Below, piece after piece: positions 8,309 through 15,047 of a stretch of 64,000 bases of DNA. Both the position numbers and the translations under genes were made by a program. The notes under the pieces are model-generated. The model was not told the DNA's origin. It made no database searches and saw nothing but the letters and a program-made list of their open reading frames with translations. Each line of letters starts with the position of its first letter. Position 1 is the first letter of the stretch. Source of the DNA: Devosia marina (GTDB lineage Bacteria > Pseudomonadota > Alphaproteobacteria > Rhizobiales > Devosiaceae); NCBI RefSeq assembly GCF_009758415.1, contig NZ_WQRF01000008.1:25673-89672 (forward strand). The letters are read 5' to 3'.

Positions 8309-8824
8309 TCAGAGTTTGCTGGTGAGGTTGAGCCGGTCGAGCACGGCGCGGTCGGTGGGATCGACCATGCCGACGAGAAAGCGGCGGACCATGTTGGCGG
8401 CTTCGGGGGGCAGGGCGTCGATCGAGGCGTCGATGCGGCTGGCCTGGGTTTCGGACAGTTTGGCGAAGAATTCGCGGCCCTTGTCGGTCGCGTAGAGTAG
8501 GCGCTGGCGCCGGTCAGCATGGCCGGTGCGCTGTTCGACATAGCCATTGTCGATCAGTTGGCGCAGCACCCGGGCCAGGCTCTGCTTGGTGATTTTCAGG
8601 ATGTCGAGCAGATCGGCCACCGGCATGCCGGGGCGCAGATTGACGAAATAAAGCACGCGGTGGTGCGCGCGGCCAAAACCCTGACGTTCGAGCAGGGCAT
8701 CGGCGTCGCCGGTGAAGTCGCGATAGGCAAAGAAAAACAGCCCCATGATGTCGAGCGGCAGGTGTGCCTGATCGGCCAGAGAATTTATGTCAGCCTTGTT
8801 GACATTTTTTCGATCCGCTGGCAT
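8309..8824 (-). CDS. MarR family transcriptional regulator
   Basis: 171-residue winged-helix protein. The ATG at 8824 has GGAGG six bases before it. The DNA-binding region reads LLDILKITKQSLARVLRQLIDNGYVEQR followed by a wing DRRQRLLYATDKG. An N-terminal segment FFFAYRDFTGDADALLERQGFGRAHHRVLYFV is typical of the MarR subgroup linked to alphaproteobacterial metabolism. It is divergent from ilvE across 136 bases that contain a CCGTTC-N5-GAACGG palindrome (8916-8932), a possible operator. The ligand is unknown. Convergent with proC. Confidence 0.88.
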   Translation of the reverse strand: MPADRKNVNKADINSLADQAHLPLDIMGLFFFAYRDFTGDADALLERQGFGRAHHRVLYFVNLRPGMPVADLLDILKITKQSLARVLRQLIDNGYVEQRTGHADRRQRLLYATDKGREFFAKLSETQASRIDASIDALPPEAANMVRRFLVGMVDPTDRAVLDRLNLTSKL

Positions 8825-8915
8825 TGTTCCTCCATCGGCACCACAGCTTTGACTTATTCCAGAGCCGTTCCGGTTTGCCAAGGGTTTGACCCTGATGCAT
8901 GATTGAGCAAAAGGC

Positions 8916-8932
8916 CCGTTCGGCAAGAACGG
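8916..8932. promoter_or_regulatory. Palindrome in the marR-ilvE divergent region
   Basis: CCGTTC-GGCAA-GAACGG, perfect 6-bp arms, 28 bases upstream of the ilvE ATG and 91 from the MarR ATG. Candidate operator for the adjacent MarR protein. Not a demonstrated site. Confidence 0.4.
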
Positions 8933-8960
8933 CGCGAGACATAATTTTCGGAGAGGAACA

Positions 8961-9857
8961 ATGGCAGGCCTGCCTATGGACCAGCGTGATGGCTGGATCT
9001 GGTTTGATGGCGAACTCAAACCCTGGAAGGACGCGAAGGTGCACGTGCTGACGCATGGCCTGCACTATGCCAGCTCCGTATTCGAAGGCGAGCGCGCCTA
9101 TGGTGGGGAAATCTTCAAGTCGCGCGAGCACACCGAACGTCTGATCCGGTCGGCCGCTACGCTGGACATGAAACCTTTCCCCTATTCGGTCGACGAGATC
9201 GAGGCGGCCAAGCAGCTCGTCTTGGAAAAGAACAATCTGGTCGACGCCTATGTGCGGCCTGTAGTCTGGCGCGGCTCGGAAGAGCTCAGCGTGCCGGCAC
9301 GCAAAAACAAGATCCATGTGGCGATCGCGGCATGGGTGTGGCCGAGCTATTTCTCGGTCGAGGAAAAGCTCAAGGGCATTCGCCTGGAGTGGAGCAAGTG
9401 GAAACGCCCGAGCCCGGAGACCATTCCGTCTTCGGCCAAGGCGGCGGGTCTGTACATGATCTGCACGCTGAGCAAAGACGCGGCCATGGCCAATGGCTAT
9501 GCCGACGCGCTGATGCTGGACTATCGCGGCTATGTGGCGGAAGCCACGGGCGCCAACGTGTTCTTCATCAAGGGCAAGGAAATCACCACGCCGACGCCGG
9601 ACTGTTTCCTGAACGGCATCACCCGGCAGACGCTGATTTCCCTGGCCAAGGAAAACGGGTTCACGGTGACCGAGCGGCACATCATGCCCGAGGAATTGAG
9701 CCAGTTCGACGAGTGTTTCCTGACCGGGACGGCGGCGGAAGTGACGCCGGTTTCGGAAATCGGAGAGTTCAAGTTTACGCCGGGCGAGGCGTGCCGCACA
9801 CTGATCGATGCCTATGCCCGGGCCGTGCAGCCGAAGAAGGCCGCAGCGGCGGAGTAG
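8961..9857 (+). CDS. ilvE: Branched-chain amino acid aminotransferase
   Basis: PLP enzyme of fold class IV that transaminates the keto acids of Leu, Ile and Val. 298 residues. Hallmarks: HVLTHGLHYASSVFEGERAY (28-47), the PLP lysine in SSAKAAGLYM (K160), EATGANVFFI, and the cofactor loop LTGTAAEVTPV. The ATG follows GGAGAGGAACA. It is separately transcribed and ends at an intrinsic terminator at 9887-9913. Identification is firm. A D-amino-acid aminotransferase is less likely given the conserved EGxRAY segment. Confidence 0.94.
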   Translation: MAGLPMDQRDGWIWFDGELKPWKDAKVHVLTHGLHYASSVFEGERAYGGEIFKSREHTERLIRSAATLDMKPFPYSVDEIEAAKQLVLEKNNLVDAYVRPVVWRGSEELSVPARKNKIHVAIAAWVWPSYFSVEEKLKGIRLEWSKWKRPSPETIPSSAKAAGLYMICTLSKDAAMANGYADALMLDYRGYVAEATGANVFFIKGKEITTPTPDCFLNGITRQTLISLAKENGFTVTERHIMPEELSQFDECFLTGTAAEVTPVSEIGEFKFTPGEACRTLIDAYARAVQPKKAAAAE

Positions 9858-9886
9858 GCCAGGCTCCCCCCAAGATGAACAAGAAG

Positions 9887-9913
9887 ACGCCCGCCATTCA
9901 GGCGGGCGTTTTG
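9887..9913 (+). terminator. Intrinsic terminator of ilvE
   Basis: Stem ACGCCCGCC (9887-9895), loop ATTCA, GGCGGGCGT (9901-9909), then TTTGCTTTC. The loop contains the stop codon of the convergent desaturase gene, so its coding sequence forms one arm. Confidence 0.85.
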
Positions 9914-10848
9914 CTTTCCTGTTGAATAGATGGCACGCCGAACACGGTTTCGCGCACCAGGCCCGTGGTGTAGCCGCGGGTGTTGTGGGCGCGGGCGGCG
10001 TAGTCGGGGTCGGCCATGAGGGCGGCGTGCAATTGGGGCAGATTGTAGAACGGTACGCTGGGATAGAGGTGGTGTTCCAGATGGTAATTGACATTGTGGG
10101 GGGCAAAGAAGGCCCGCTCCCAGAAATAGGGCAGAACCGAACGGGTGCCGCCCAATTCGTGACTATAATCCATTGAGCCGAAATGCTCGGCCACGCTGCG
10201 CACATGCATCAGCAGGAAGAAGGCAGTGAAATAGGGCACGAACCAATAGAGCAGCACGTCGATCCAGATGCCCAGCCAGGTGAACAGTATGGCGAAGGCA
10301 ATATAGAAGCCGAGCCGCGCGAGCCGATAGGCAAGGGGTGGCTTTTCGGCGGCCTTGAGGCGGTGCAGCATGCCGAAAATGTCGATGATCGAGCCCACGA
10401 CCACCAGATAACTCAACAGGTCCAGCGCCCCTTCCTGCCAGGCCTTGGGGAAGGTGAAGCGCCGATTGCCCAGCTTGAACACCCAGTCGGGGTCCTTGTC
10501 GGTGTTTGTATAGCGGTGGTGTGCGAGGTGGTTGTTGCGATAGCTGGCCACGGTGGTCAGGATCGGCCAAGCCAATAGCAGATCGCAGATCCAGTCGCTG
10601 AGTGCCTTGTTGCCGGACATGAAGCGGTAATGGGCGAAATCATGCAGCAACACGCCAAAGCCATGCATGCGGCCGCCAATGATGGCCACAGCGATGAGAT
10701 AGACCAACGGATCCTGCGCCCATTGCGAGACGGCGATGGCGGCAAAAATGACGCCCCAATCGAACAGGACCGCAAGGGCCGTGCGCCAGGTCTGCAGCAC
10801 GGACAGGCGCTTGACCGTGGCGGCGTCAATATAGGCTTGCGACGACAT
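9898..10848 (-). CDS. Membrane fatty acid desaturase family protein
   Basis: 316-residue integral membrane di-iron protein with all three histidine clusters: HDFAH (69-73), HLAHH (107-111) and HLEHHLYPSVPFYNLPQLH (from 256). It also has HVRSVAEHFG at 215-224. Hydrophobic spans flank the clusters. Such proteins desaturate or hydroxylate acyl chains or related substrates; the exact substrate cannot be told. The ATG at 10848 follows GAGGGAGGCC. The stop codon lies inside the ilvE terminator loop. Upstream is a perfect palindrome (10877-10899) and a CtrA-type box (10975-10990). Confidence 0.88.
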   Translation of the reverse strand: MSSQAYIDAATVKRLSVLQTWRTALAVLFDWGVIFAAIAVSQWAQDPLVYLIAVAIIGGRMHGFGVLLHDFAHYRFMSGNKALSDWICDLLLAWPILTTVASYRNNHLAHHRYTNTDKDPDWVFKLGNRRFTFPKAWQEGALDLLSYLVVVGSIIDIFGMLHRLKAAEKPPLAYRLARLGFYIAFAILFTWLGIWIDVLLYWFVPYFTAFFLLMHVRSVAEHFGSMDYSHELGGTRSVLPYFWERAFFAPHNVNYHLEHHLYPSVPFYNLPQLHAALMADPDYAARAHNTRGYTTGLVRETVFGVPSIQQESKTPA

Positions 10849-10876
10849 GATTGGCCTCCCTCATGTCTATTGCAGT

Positions 10877-10899
10877 TCAGCGTTTACCTGAAACGCTGA
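10877..10899. promoter_or_regulatory. Perfect 9-bp-arm palindrome upstream of the desaturase gene
   Basis: TCAGCGTTT-ACCTG-AAACGCTGA, 28 bases before the desaturase ATG. It is either an operator or the start of a longer conserved intergenic element (see findings). Confidence 0.6.
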
Positions 10900-10974
10900 C
10901 CTGCCCTAAGTCCTTGTTTGGGCACGCTTCCGAACCGCAAAACCGGCTCCACTTTGGCTGGAAACGCTCCATGG

Positions 10975-10990
10975 TTAATGGGAGGTTAAC
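10975..10990. promoter_or_regulatory. CtrA-type box TTAA-N7-TTAAC
   Basis: TTAATGGGAGGTTAAC, an exact consensus match, in the 181-base region between the desaturase start and the moaE stop. If used, it most likely acts on the desaturase promoter. Confidence 0.45.
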
Positions 10991-11029
10991 ACAGGATTTG
11001 AGGCTGGAACGATTCCGTTGGAAATTGGG

Positions 11030-11476
11030 TTAACGGGCCCAGCGGGCGCGGGCGTCGTCGTCTTCGGGCCTGGCCTCGACCCAACGCAGGCCAGCGGCAG
11101 TTTCCTCCTGCTTCCAGAAGGGCGCGCCGGTCTTGAGATAGTCCATGAGGAATTGCGCGCCGTCGAACGCGGCCTGTCGATGGGGCGCCAGCGTCATCAC
11201 CATCATGATGGTTTCTCCCGGAACAAGGCGGCCGTGGCGATGGACGATGGCCGCGTCAATGAGTGAGAAGCGGGCGATGGCGTCGTCCCGGATGGCCGCC
11301 AGCTCGTTCTCGGCCAGTTCGGGATAGCATTCCAGGATCAGGGCCGAAATCGGATCGTGGCGACTGGATCGGACGATGCCGGTGAAGCTGACCATGGCGC
11401 CGGCTTCGGTATGAGCGGCCTGGAAGGCGTTGAATTCGGCGCCGGGATCGAAGGTCTCTTGTGTGACGCGGATCAT
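11030..11476 (-). CDS. moaE: Molybdopterin synthase catalytic subunit
   Basis: Large subunit of molybdopterin synthase, which inserts two sulfurs from MoaD thiocarboxylate into precursor Z. 148 residues, with the family blocks AMVSFTGIVR, LILECYPELAENELAAIRDDA, AIVHRHGRLVPGETIMMV, FLMDYLKTGAPFWKQE (catalytic lysines) and a final W. It starts one base after the moaD stop. Operon order on the minus strand is pgsA-moaD-moaE, a common alphaproteobacterial arrangement. Confidence 0.95.
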   Translation of the reverse strand: MIRVTQETFDPGAEFNAFQAAHTEAGAMVSFTGIVRSSRHDPISALILECYPELAENELAAIRDDAIARFSLIDAAIVHRHGRLVPGETIMMVMTLAPHRQAAFDGAQFLMDYLKTGAPFWKQEETAAGLRWVEARPEDDDARARWAR

Positions 11477-11477
11477 A

Positions 11478-11729
11478 TCAGCCGCCGGTCATGGGCGGGA
11501 GAATGGCGATCTCGCGGGCACCGGCAATGGGCGTGTCCCAGGGCACGATGCGGGCGTCGCGGGAGAGCTTGAAAATGGCCGGGTTTTCCATGGCGTGGTC
11601 GAGGATTTCGTCCCGCGCGCGCAGCCAGGTGACGAGATCGGCAAGGGTGACCACTTCGGGCGGCGGGGACACTTCGTCGCTGGGGCGGTTGAGGCGCTCG
11701 CGCAGCCAGGCAAAATAGAGCACCTTCAT
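11478..11729 (-). CDS. moaD: Molybdopterin synthase sulfur carrier subunit
   Basis: 83-residue ubiquitin-fold sulfur carrier. It begins MKVLYFAWLRERLNRPSDEV and ends ILPPMTGG; the C-terminal GG is adenylated and converted to thiocarboxylate. The ATG at 11729 overlaps the pgsA stop by 4 bases (ATGA), which fixes the start against a longer in-frame extension to 11900. It partners MoaE, encoded one base downstream. Confidence 0.95.
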   Translation of the reverse strand: MKVLYFAWLRERLNRPSDEVSPPPEVVTLADLVTWLRARDEILDHAMENPAIFKLSRDARIVPWDTPIAGAREIAILPPMTGG

Positions 11730-12292
11730 TTGCCGATGCCCGAAAGATGCGGCCAGGAGGCGCGCAGATACTGCCAGCCGGTCCAGATGGTGATGATGCC
11801 TGCGATCCAGAGGACGATGTCGGAGACCAGGGCGAAACCGGGGATCAGGGGTTCGGCCAGGACGACAGCCAGGGCGATGAGCTGGATGGTGGTCTTCCAT
11901 TTGGCGAGCTGGGTGACCGGCAAGACCACGGTCTTGTTGCCGAGAAATTCGCGCAGGCCAGGAATAAAGGTCTCGCGGAATAGAATGGCAATGGCCGGAA
12001 CCATGTCGAGGCCGGAGAGGCTGCGGTCCCAGGCGAGCACGGCGATGAGGATGGCGACCAGCATCTTGTCGGCAATGGGATCGAGCATTCGGCCGAGATC
12101 GGAATATTGATCCCAGGCGCGGGCCAGATAGCCGTCCACCCAGTCACTTACGGCAGCGGCGATGTAGATAAACAGCGCGATCGAGCGCGCTGTTGTATCG
12201 CCCGACATCACCAAGGCGGCAATGGGGATGATCGCCGCAATGCGGGCGATGGTGATGATATTGGGGACGAGGAAAAGCGGGTTCCGGTTCAT
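11726..12292 (-). CDS. pgsA: CDP-diacylglycerol-glycerol-3-phosphate 3-phosphatidyltransferase
   Basis: Inner-membrane enzyme that commits CDP-diacylglycerol to phosphatidylglycerol synthesis. 188 residues with several membrane helices. The CDP-alcohol phosphotransferase signature DG-x2-AR-x8-G-x3-D-x3-D is complete in WVDGYLARAWDQYSDLGRM followed by LDPIADK (about residues 53-78). First gene of a pgsA-moaD-moaE transcript. There is no metabolic link between the lipid and cofactor genes, so the operon is probably inherited order. Confidence 0.93.
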   Translation of the reverse strand: MNRNPLFLVPNIITIARIAAIIPIAALVMSGDTTARSIALFIYIAAAVSDWVDGYLARAWDQYSDLGRMLDPIADKMLVAILIAVLAWDRSLSGLDMVPAIAILFRETFIPGLREFLGNKTVVLPVTQLAKWKTTIQLIALAVVLAEPLIPGFALVSDIVLWIAGIITIWTGWQYLRASWPHLSGIGK

Positions 12293-12354
12293 GGCGCGAG
12301 AGAACAGGATGGCGGGGGAAGGGTCAAGCTCAGAGATGGAGTGTGCGGATGGGT

Positions 12355-12541
12355 CGACACCCCCACGCTGGCTCGCGACGGACTTATCGGGCTAAGTCCT
12401 GCTCAGCTTCCCTCCCCACAAGGGGGAGGGAAAGGGGCGATTTGGCCTTCACCACCAGTGTTTTGGCACCCCCACCTAGCTTTGCTATGGCCTTGCGGGC
12501 CAAGCGTCGCTACCTCCCCCGTCAAGGGGGAGGTGTAGGTG
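12355..12541. repeat. Two consecutive copies of palindromic repeat family A
   Basis: First copy about 12355-12440, with CCCTCCCC-ACAA-GGGGGAGGG. Second about 12470-12541, starting ACCCCCACCTAGCTTTGC, with CTCCCCC-GTCAA-GGGGGAG. They fill the gap between pgsA and the DAHP synthase stop (12293-12545). I see no gene here. Confidence 0.75.
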
Positions 12542-12545
12542 GTGT

Positions 12546-13619
12546 TTACGCCACCGCCTTCTTGGTTACCGCGCGCCGTTTTTCGACGGCTTCGGCCAGG
12601 GCTTCGAGGGCGGCGACGGTGGTGTCCCAGTCGATGCAGCCGTCGGTGATGGACTGGCCGTAGGTGAGGAGCTGGCCGGGGACCAGATCCTGGCGACCGG
12701 CGACCAGGTTGGATTCGACCATGACGCCGATAATGCGCTTGTCGCCGCTGGCGAGCTGGTCGCCGATATCGGCCAGGACGAGCGGCTGGTTCTCGGGGTT
12801 TTTGGAAGAATTGGCGTGACTGGCATCGATCAGGATGGCGGGGTTGAGACCGGCCTTTTGCGCGGCCTTGGCAGCGGCGTCGATGCTGTCGGCATCGTAA
12901 TTGGTTGTTTTGCCGCCGCGCAGGATGATGTGGCAATCCTGGTTGCCGGTCGTGGCGGCGATGGCGGAGCGCCCATCCTTGGTGACGGCCATGAAGTGAT
13001 GCGGCTGGGAGGCCGAAAGCACTGCATCGAGCGCGATCTTGATATTGCCGTCGGTGCCGTTCTTGAAGCCGACGGGGCAGGAGAGGCCGGAGGCCAGCTC
13101 GCGATGGATCTGGCTTTCGGTGGTGCGCGCCCCGATGGCGGCCCAGGTGACCAGATCGACCAGATATTGCGGTGTGGTCATGTCGAGAAATTCGCAAGCG
13201 GCCGGCAAGCCGAGATTGGCAATATCGAGCAGCAGGGCACGCGCAGTGTGCAGGCCATGATCTATGTTGAAGCTGCCATCGAGATCGGGGTCGTTGATCA
13301 GACCCTTCCAGCCCACCGTGGTGCGGGGCTTTTCGAAATAGACGCGCATGATGATTTCGAGCCGGTCGCCGAGCTTCTCACGCAGGGGCGCGAGACGGTT
13401 GGCGTAGTCCATGGCGGCCTGGGGGTCGTGAATGGAGCAGGGACCAACGATAACGGCCAGGCGATCATCCTGGCCGGTGAGGATGTTGTGGAAGGCGTGG
13501 CGGGCCGCAATTACGGTGCGGGTGGCCGCGTCGGTGCGCGGATGGGTGTGCATGACCTCGATGGGCGTGGTCAGCGGTTTGATTTCGGTGATGCGCAGGT
13601 CGTCGGTGGATTTGAGCAT
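12546..13619 (-). CDS. aroG: 3-deoxy-7-phosphoheptulonate (DAHP) synthase, class I
   Basis: First step of the shikimate pathway: condenses erythrose 4-phosphate and phosphoenolpyruvate. 357 residues, family length for the AroF/G/H type. Motifs: VIVGPCSIHDPQAAMDYA (about 57-74), RVYFEKPRTTVGWKGLINDP, VGFKNGTDGN, HIILRGGKTTNYD, ILIDASHANSSKNPENQ, IIGVMVESNL. The ATG follows AGAGGACCACTAAAA. Upstream lies an apparent attenuator with an aromatic-rich leader peptide (13722-13793) and terminator (13659-13687), so expression probably responds to Phe/Tyr/Trp supply. The exact paralogue (F, G or H) is not certain. Confidence 0.93.
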   Translation of the reverse strand: MLKSTDDLRITEIKPLTTPIEVMHTHPRTDAATRTVIAARHAFHNILTGQDDRLAVIVGPCSIHDPQAAMDYANRLAPLREKLGDRLEIIMRVYFEKPRTTVGWKGLINDPDLDGSFNIDHGLHTARALLLDIANLGLPAACEFLDMTTPQYLVDLVTWAAIGARTTESQIHRELASGLSCPVGFKNGTDGNIKIALDAVLSASQPHHFMAVTKDGRSAIAATTGNQDCHIILRGGKTTNYDADSIDAAAKAAQKAGLNPAILIDASHANSSKNPENQPLVLADIGDQLASGDKRIIGVMVESNLVAGRQDLVPGQLLTYGQSITDGCIDWDTTVAALEALAEAVEKRRAVTKKAVA

Positions 13620-13658
13620 TTTTAGTGGTCCTCTGGGAGATGTTCCTGAGGGGCCAAC

Positions 13659-13687
13659 AAAAAAGCCGCCTCGGAAGTCGGGCGGCT
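13659..13687 (-). terminator. Attenuator terminator upstream of DAHP synthase
   Basis: Read on the minus strand: AGCCGCC (13687-13681), 10-base loop, GGCGGCT (13670-13664), then six U. It lies 35 bases after the leader stop codon and 40 before the DAHP synthase ATG. The 5' arm can instead pair with GGCGGAGGCT inside leader codons 16-19. Confidence 0.85.
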
Positions 13688-13721
13688 GGCTTGCGATTTG
13701 GTGGTCTTGTCTGGGGTCAGA

Positions 13722-13793
13722 TCACACGCGCGCAATAGCCTCCGCCGGGAGCGGATAGCTAAAATACCAAAAGAAGGTTGCGGTGTTGATCAT
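13722..13793 (-). CDS. Aromatic-rich leader peptide of the DAHP synthase attenuator
   Basis: 23 codons from ATG at 13793 to TGA at 13722-13724. Residues 7-13 read FFWYFSY, six aromatics in seven residues, the kind of run that stalls ribosomes when charged Phe, Tyr or Trp tRNA is short. No ribosome site precedes it. A promoter-like TCGACA-N17-TACCTT ends 7 bases before the ATG, so the mRNA may be leaderless, as described for rhizobial trpL. Codons 16-19 contain the segment that could form an antiterminator with the terminator's 5' arm. The peptide itself need not have another function. Confidence 0.8.
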   Translation of the reverse strand: MINTATFFWYFSYPLPAEAIARV

Positions 13794-13800
13794 GGGCGGG

Positions 13801-13829
13801 AAGGTAGCGGCGAGTCGGAGGCTTGTCGA
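13801..13829 (-). promoter_or_regulatory. Predicted promoter of leader-DAHP synthase transcript
   Basis: Minus strand -35 TCGACA (13829-13824), 17-base spacer, -10 TACCTT (13806-13801), then CCCGCCC and the leader ATG. The spacing places the transcription start at or next to the A of ATG. Confidence 0.55.
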
Positions 13830-13952
13830 GTCCCGACTTTGGTAGGGGCCTGCAACCTTGTGTCTGGGTGCCCGCCCCTACCTCGCTTAGCTTGGTCCTT
13901 GTGAGACAAGCCAGGCCTCCTCCCTTTGCACAGGAGGTATTCTCGCATGCCG

Positions 13953-14456
13953 TTACAAGCGTGCCTTGCCGGTCTCGCCCAGCTTGGGCCTGGAACCGGT
14001 GGCGGCAGCGGCAAGCATCTTGGCACCGGTCACCACCATATTGGGACTGTCCCAGACCTCGCCATCTTCGGGCGTGACCTTGAGCAGCCGGATCTGTGGG
14101 TCCTTGGCGTCGTCCCACCACGCCTTGTCGAAGTTGGTCCAAAGCTCCTCGATTTTGGCCCGGTCATTGGAGACCTCAGCCTCGCCGGCGATCACCACAT
14201 ATTTGTGGCCGCCATTGTCCGCCCAGGCGAGCGAGACGTGGGGGAATTTTTCGATCTCTGTGAGCTTGTGTCCCTCGATATCAGTGAGGAAATAGATGGC
14301 GCTTTCTTCACGGCGAACGCGCGAAGCCATAGGGCGGCTGCGCTGCTGTTTGCCGTCCCAGGTGGTCAACATGCAGATATCGATCTTGTCAGCCAAATCC
14401 CAGATGCGGTCGATGGCCTCTTCGGATGAAAGTGTATCGCTGTGCTGGTCGGTCAT
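13953..14456 (-). CDS. Pyridoxamine 5'-phosphate oxidase family protein (general stress protein type)
   Basis: 167-residue split-barrel flavin-binding protein. It begins with a helical lead, then WDLADKIDICMLTTWDGKQQRSRPMASRV, the usual opening of the general stress protein 26 / PNPOx-like group. Later come IYFLTDIEGHKLTEIEKFPHVSLAWAD and GEAEVSNDRAKIEELW. Probably binds FMN or F420-like cofactors. Not true PdxH, as the length and conserved segments differ. No operon partner. Role in stress response is family inference. Confidence 0.85.
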   Translation of the reverse strand: MTDQHSDTLSSEEAIDRIWDLADKIDICMLTTWDGKQQRSRPMASRVRREESAIYFLTDIEGHKLTEIEKFPHVSLAWADNGGHKYVVIAGEAEVSNDRAKIEELWTNFDKAWWDDAKDPQIRLLKVTPEDGEVWDSPNMVVTGAKMLAAAATGSRPKLGETGKARL

Positions 14457-14539
14457 GTCTGGTGCTCCTTTGGTGCAGACGAAACGAGCCAGAGGAGCAA
14501 GGGTTGCCGAAGACCGAGGATGCGGTGAGCCGGACCGCG

Positions 14540-14968
14540 TCAGTCGGACCAGCCCTGACGCATGAGGGTATAGGCGAAGGAGGCCGTCCAGCCGATGAGG
14601 GCGAAGCCGTTCAGGGCTTCGATGCCGGAGACTATGCGCAGGGCGCCCAGGGGGAAGATGTCGCCGACGCCCAGGGTGGTGTAGCTCATCAGCGAGAAGT
14701 AGAGCGGGTCGAGAAAGCCGCCCTCAATTTCTCCCTCCAGCGAGCCAAAGAAGGAGCGCAGGGTCATCAGGTAGTAGATCACGGCGTAGATGAGTACGCT
14801 GAGGATTTGCGCGATCGTGACGCTGGCCATGCCGACAATCACGCCGGTTCGCCGCGACAAACCGCTGCCCTGGAGAATGTTCCGCGCGATCAGCATGGAC
14901 TGGTAGTGCAAGAGCACGGACACCGCCATTGCAGCCAGGCTGATTAGGGTGGCCAGAACGATGTCCAT
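14540..14968 (-). CDS. Two-TM ion channel family protein (potassium-channel pore)
   Basis: 142-residue membrane protein: N-terminal hydrophobic helix (VLATLISLAAMAVSVLLHY), second helix, then a re-entrant pore region YFSLMSYTTLGVGDIFPLG (about 91-109), where TTLGVGD corresponds to the TVGYGD selectivity filter, and a final helix. The filter is non-canonical (L and V for V and Y), so ion selectivity is uncertain. No cytoplasmic RCK domain. A 9-bp-arm hairpin lies just upstream of its start (14975-15006). Confidence 0.8.
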   Translation of the reverse strand: MDIVLATLISLAAMAVSVLLHYQSMLIARNILQGSGLSRRTGVIVGMASVTIAQILSVLIYAVIYYLMTLRSFFGSLEGEIEGGFLDPLYFSLMSYTTLGVGDIFPLGALRIVSGIEALNGFALIGWTASFAYTLMRQGWSD

Positions 14969-14974
14969 GCAGAA

Positions 14975-15006
14975 TTCTCCATTGCCTATCCGTAGCTAAT
15001 GGAGAA
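14975..15006. promoter_or_regulatory. Perfect inverted repeat upstream of the ion channel gene
   Basis: TTCTCCATT (14975-14983) and AATGGAGAA (14998-15006) around a 14-base loop, 7 bases before the channel ATG at 14968. It would fold in the 5' untranslated RNA over the ribosome site, or serve as an operator. Confidence 0.5.
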
Positions 15007-15047
15007 CCTGCGGGACCGTTCCCTGGAACGGTTCGCCAGTGGGGCGC

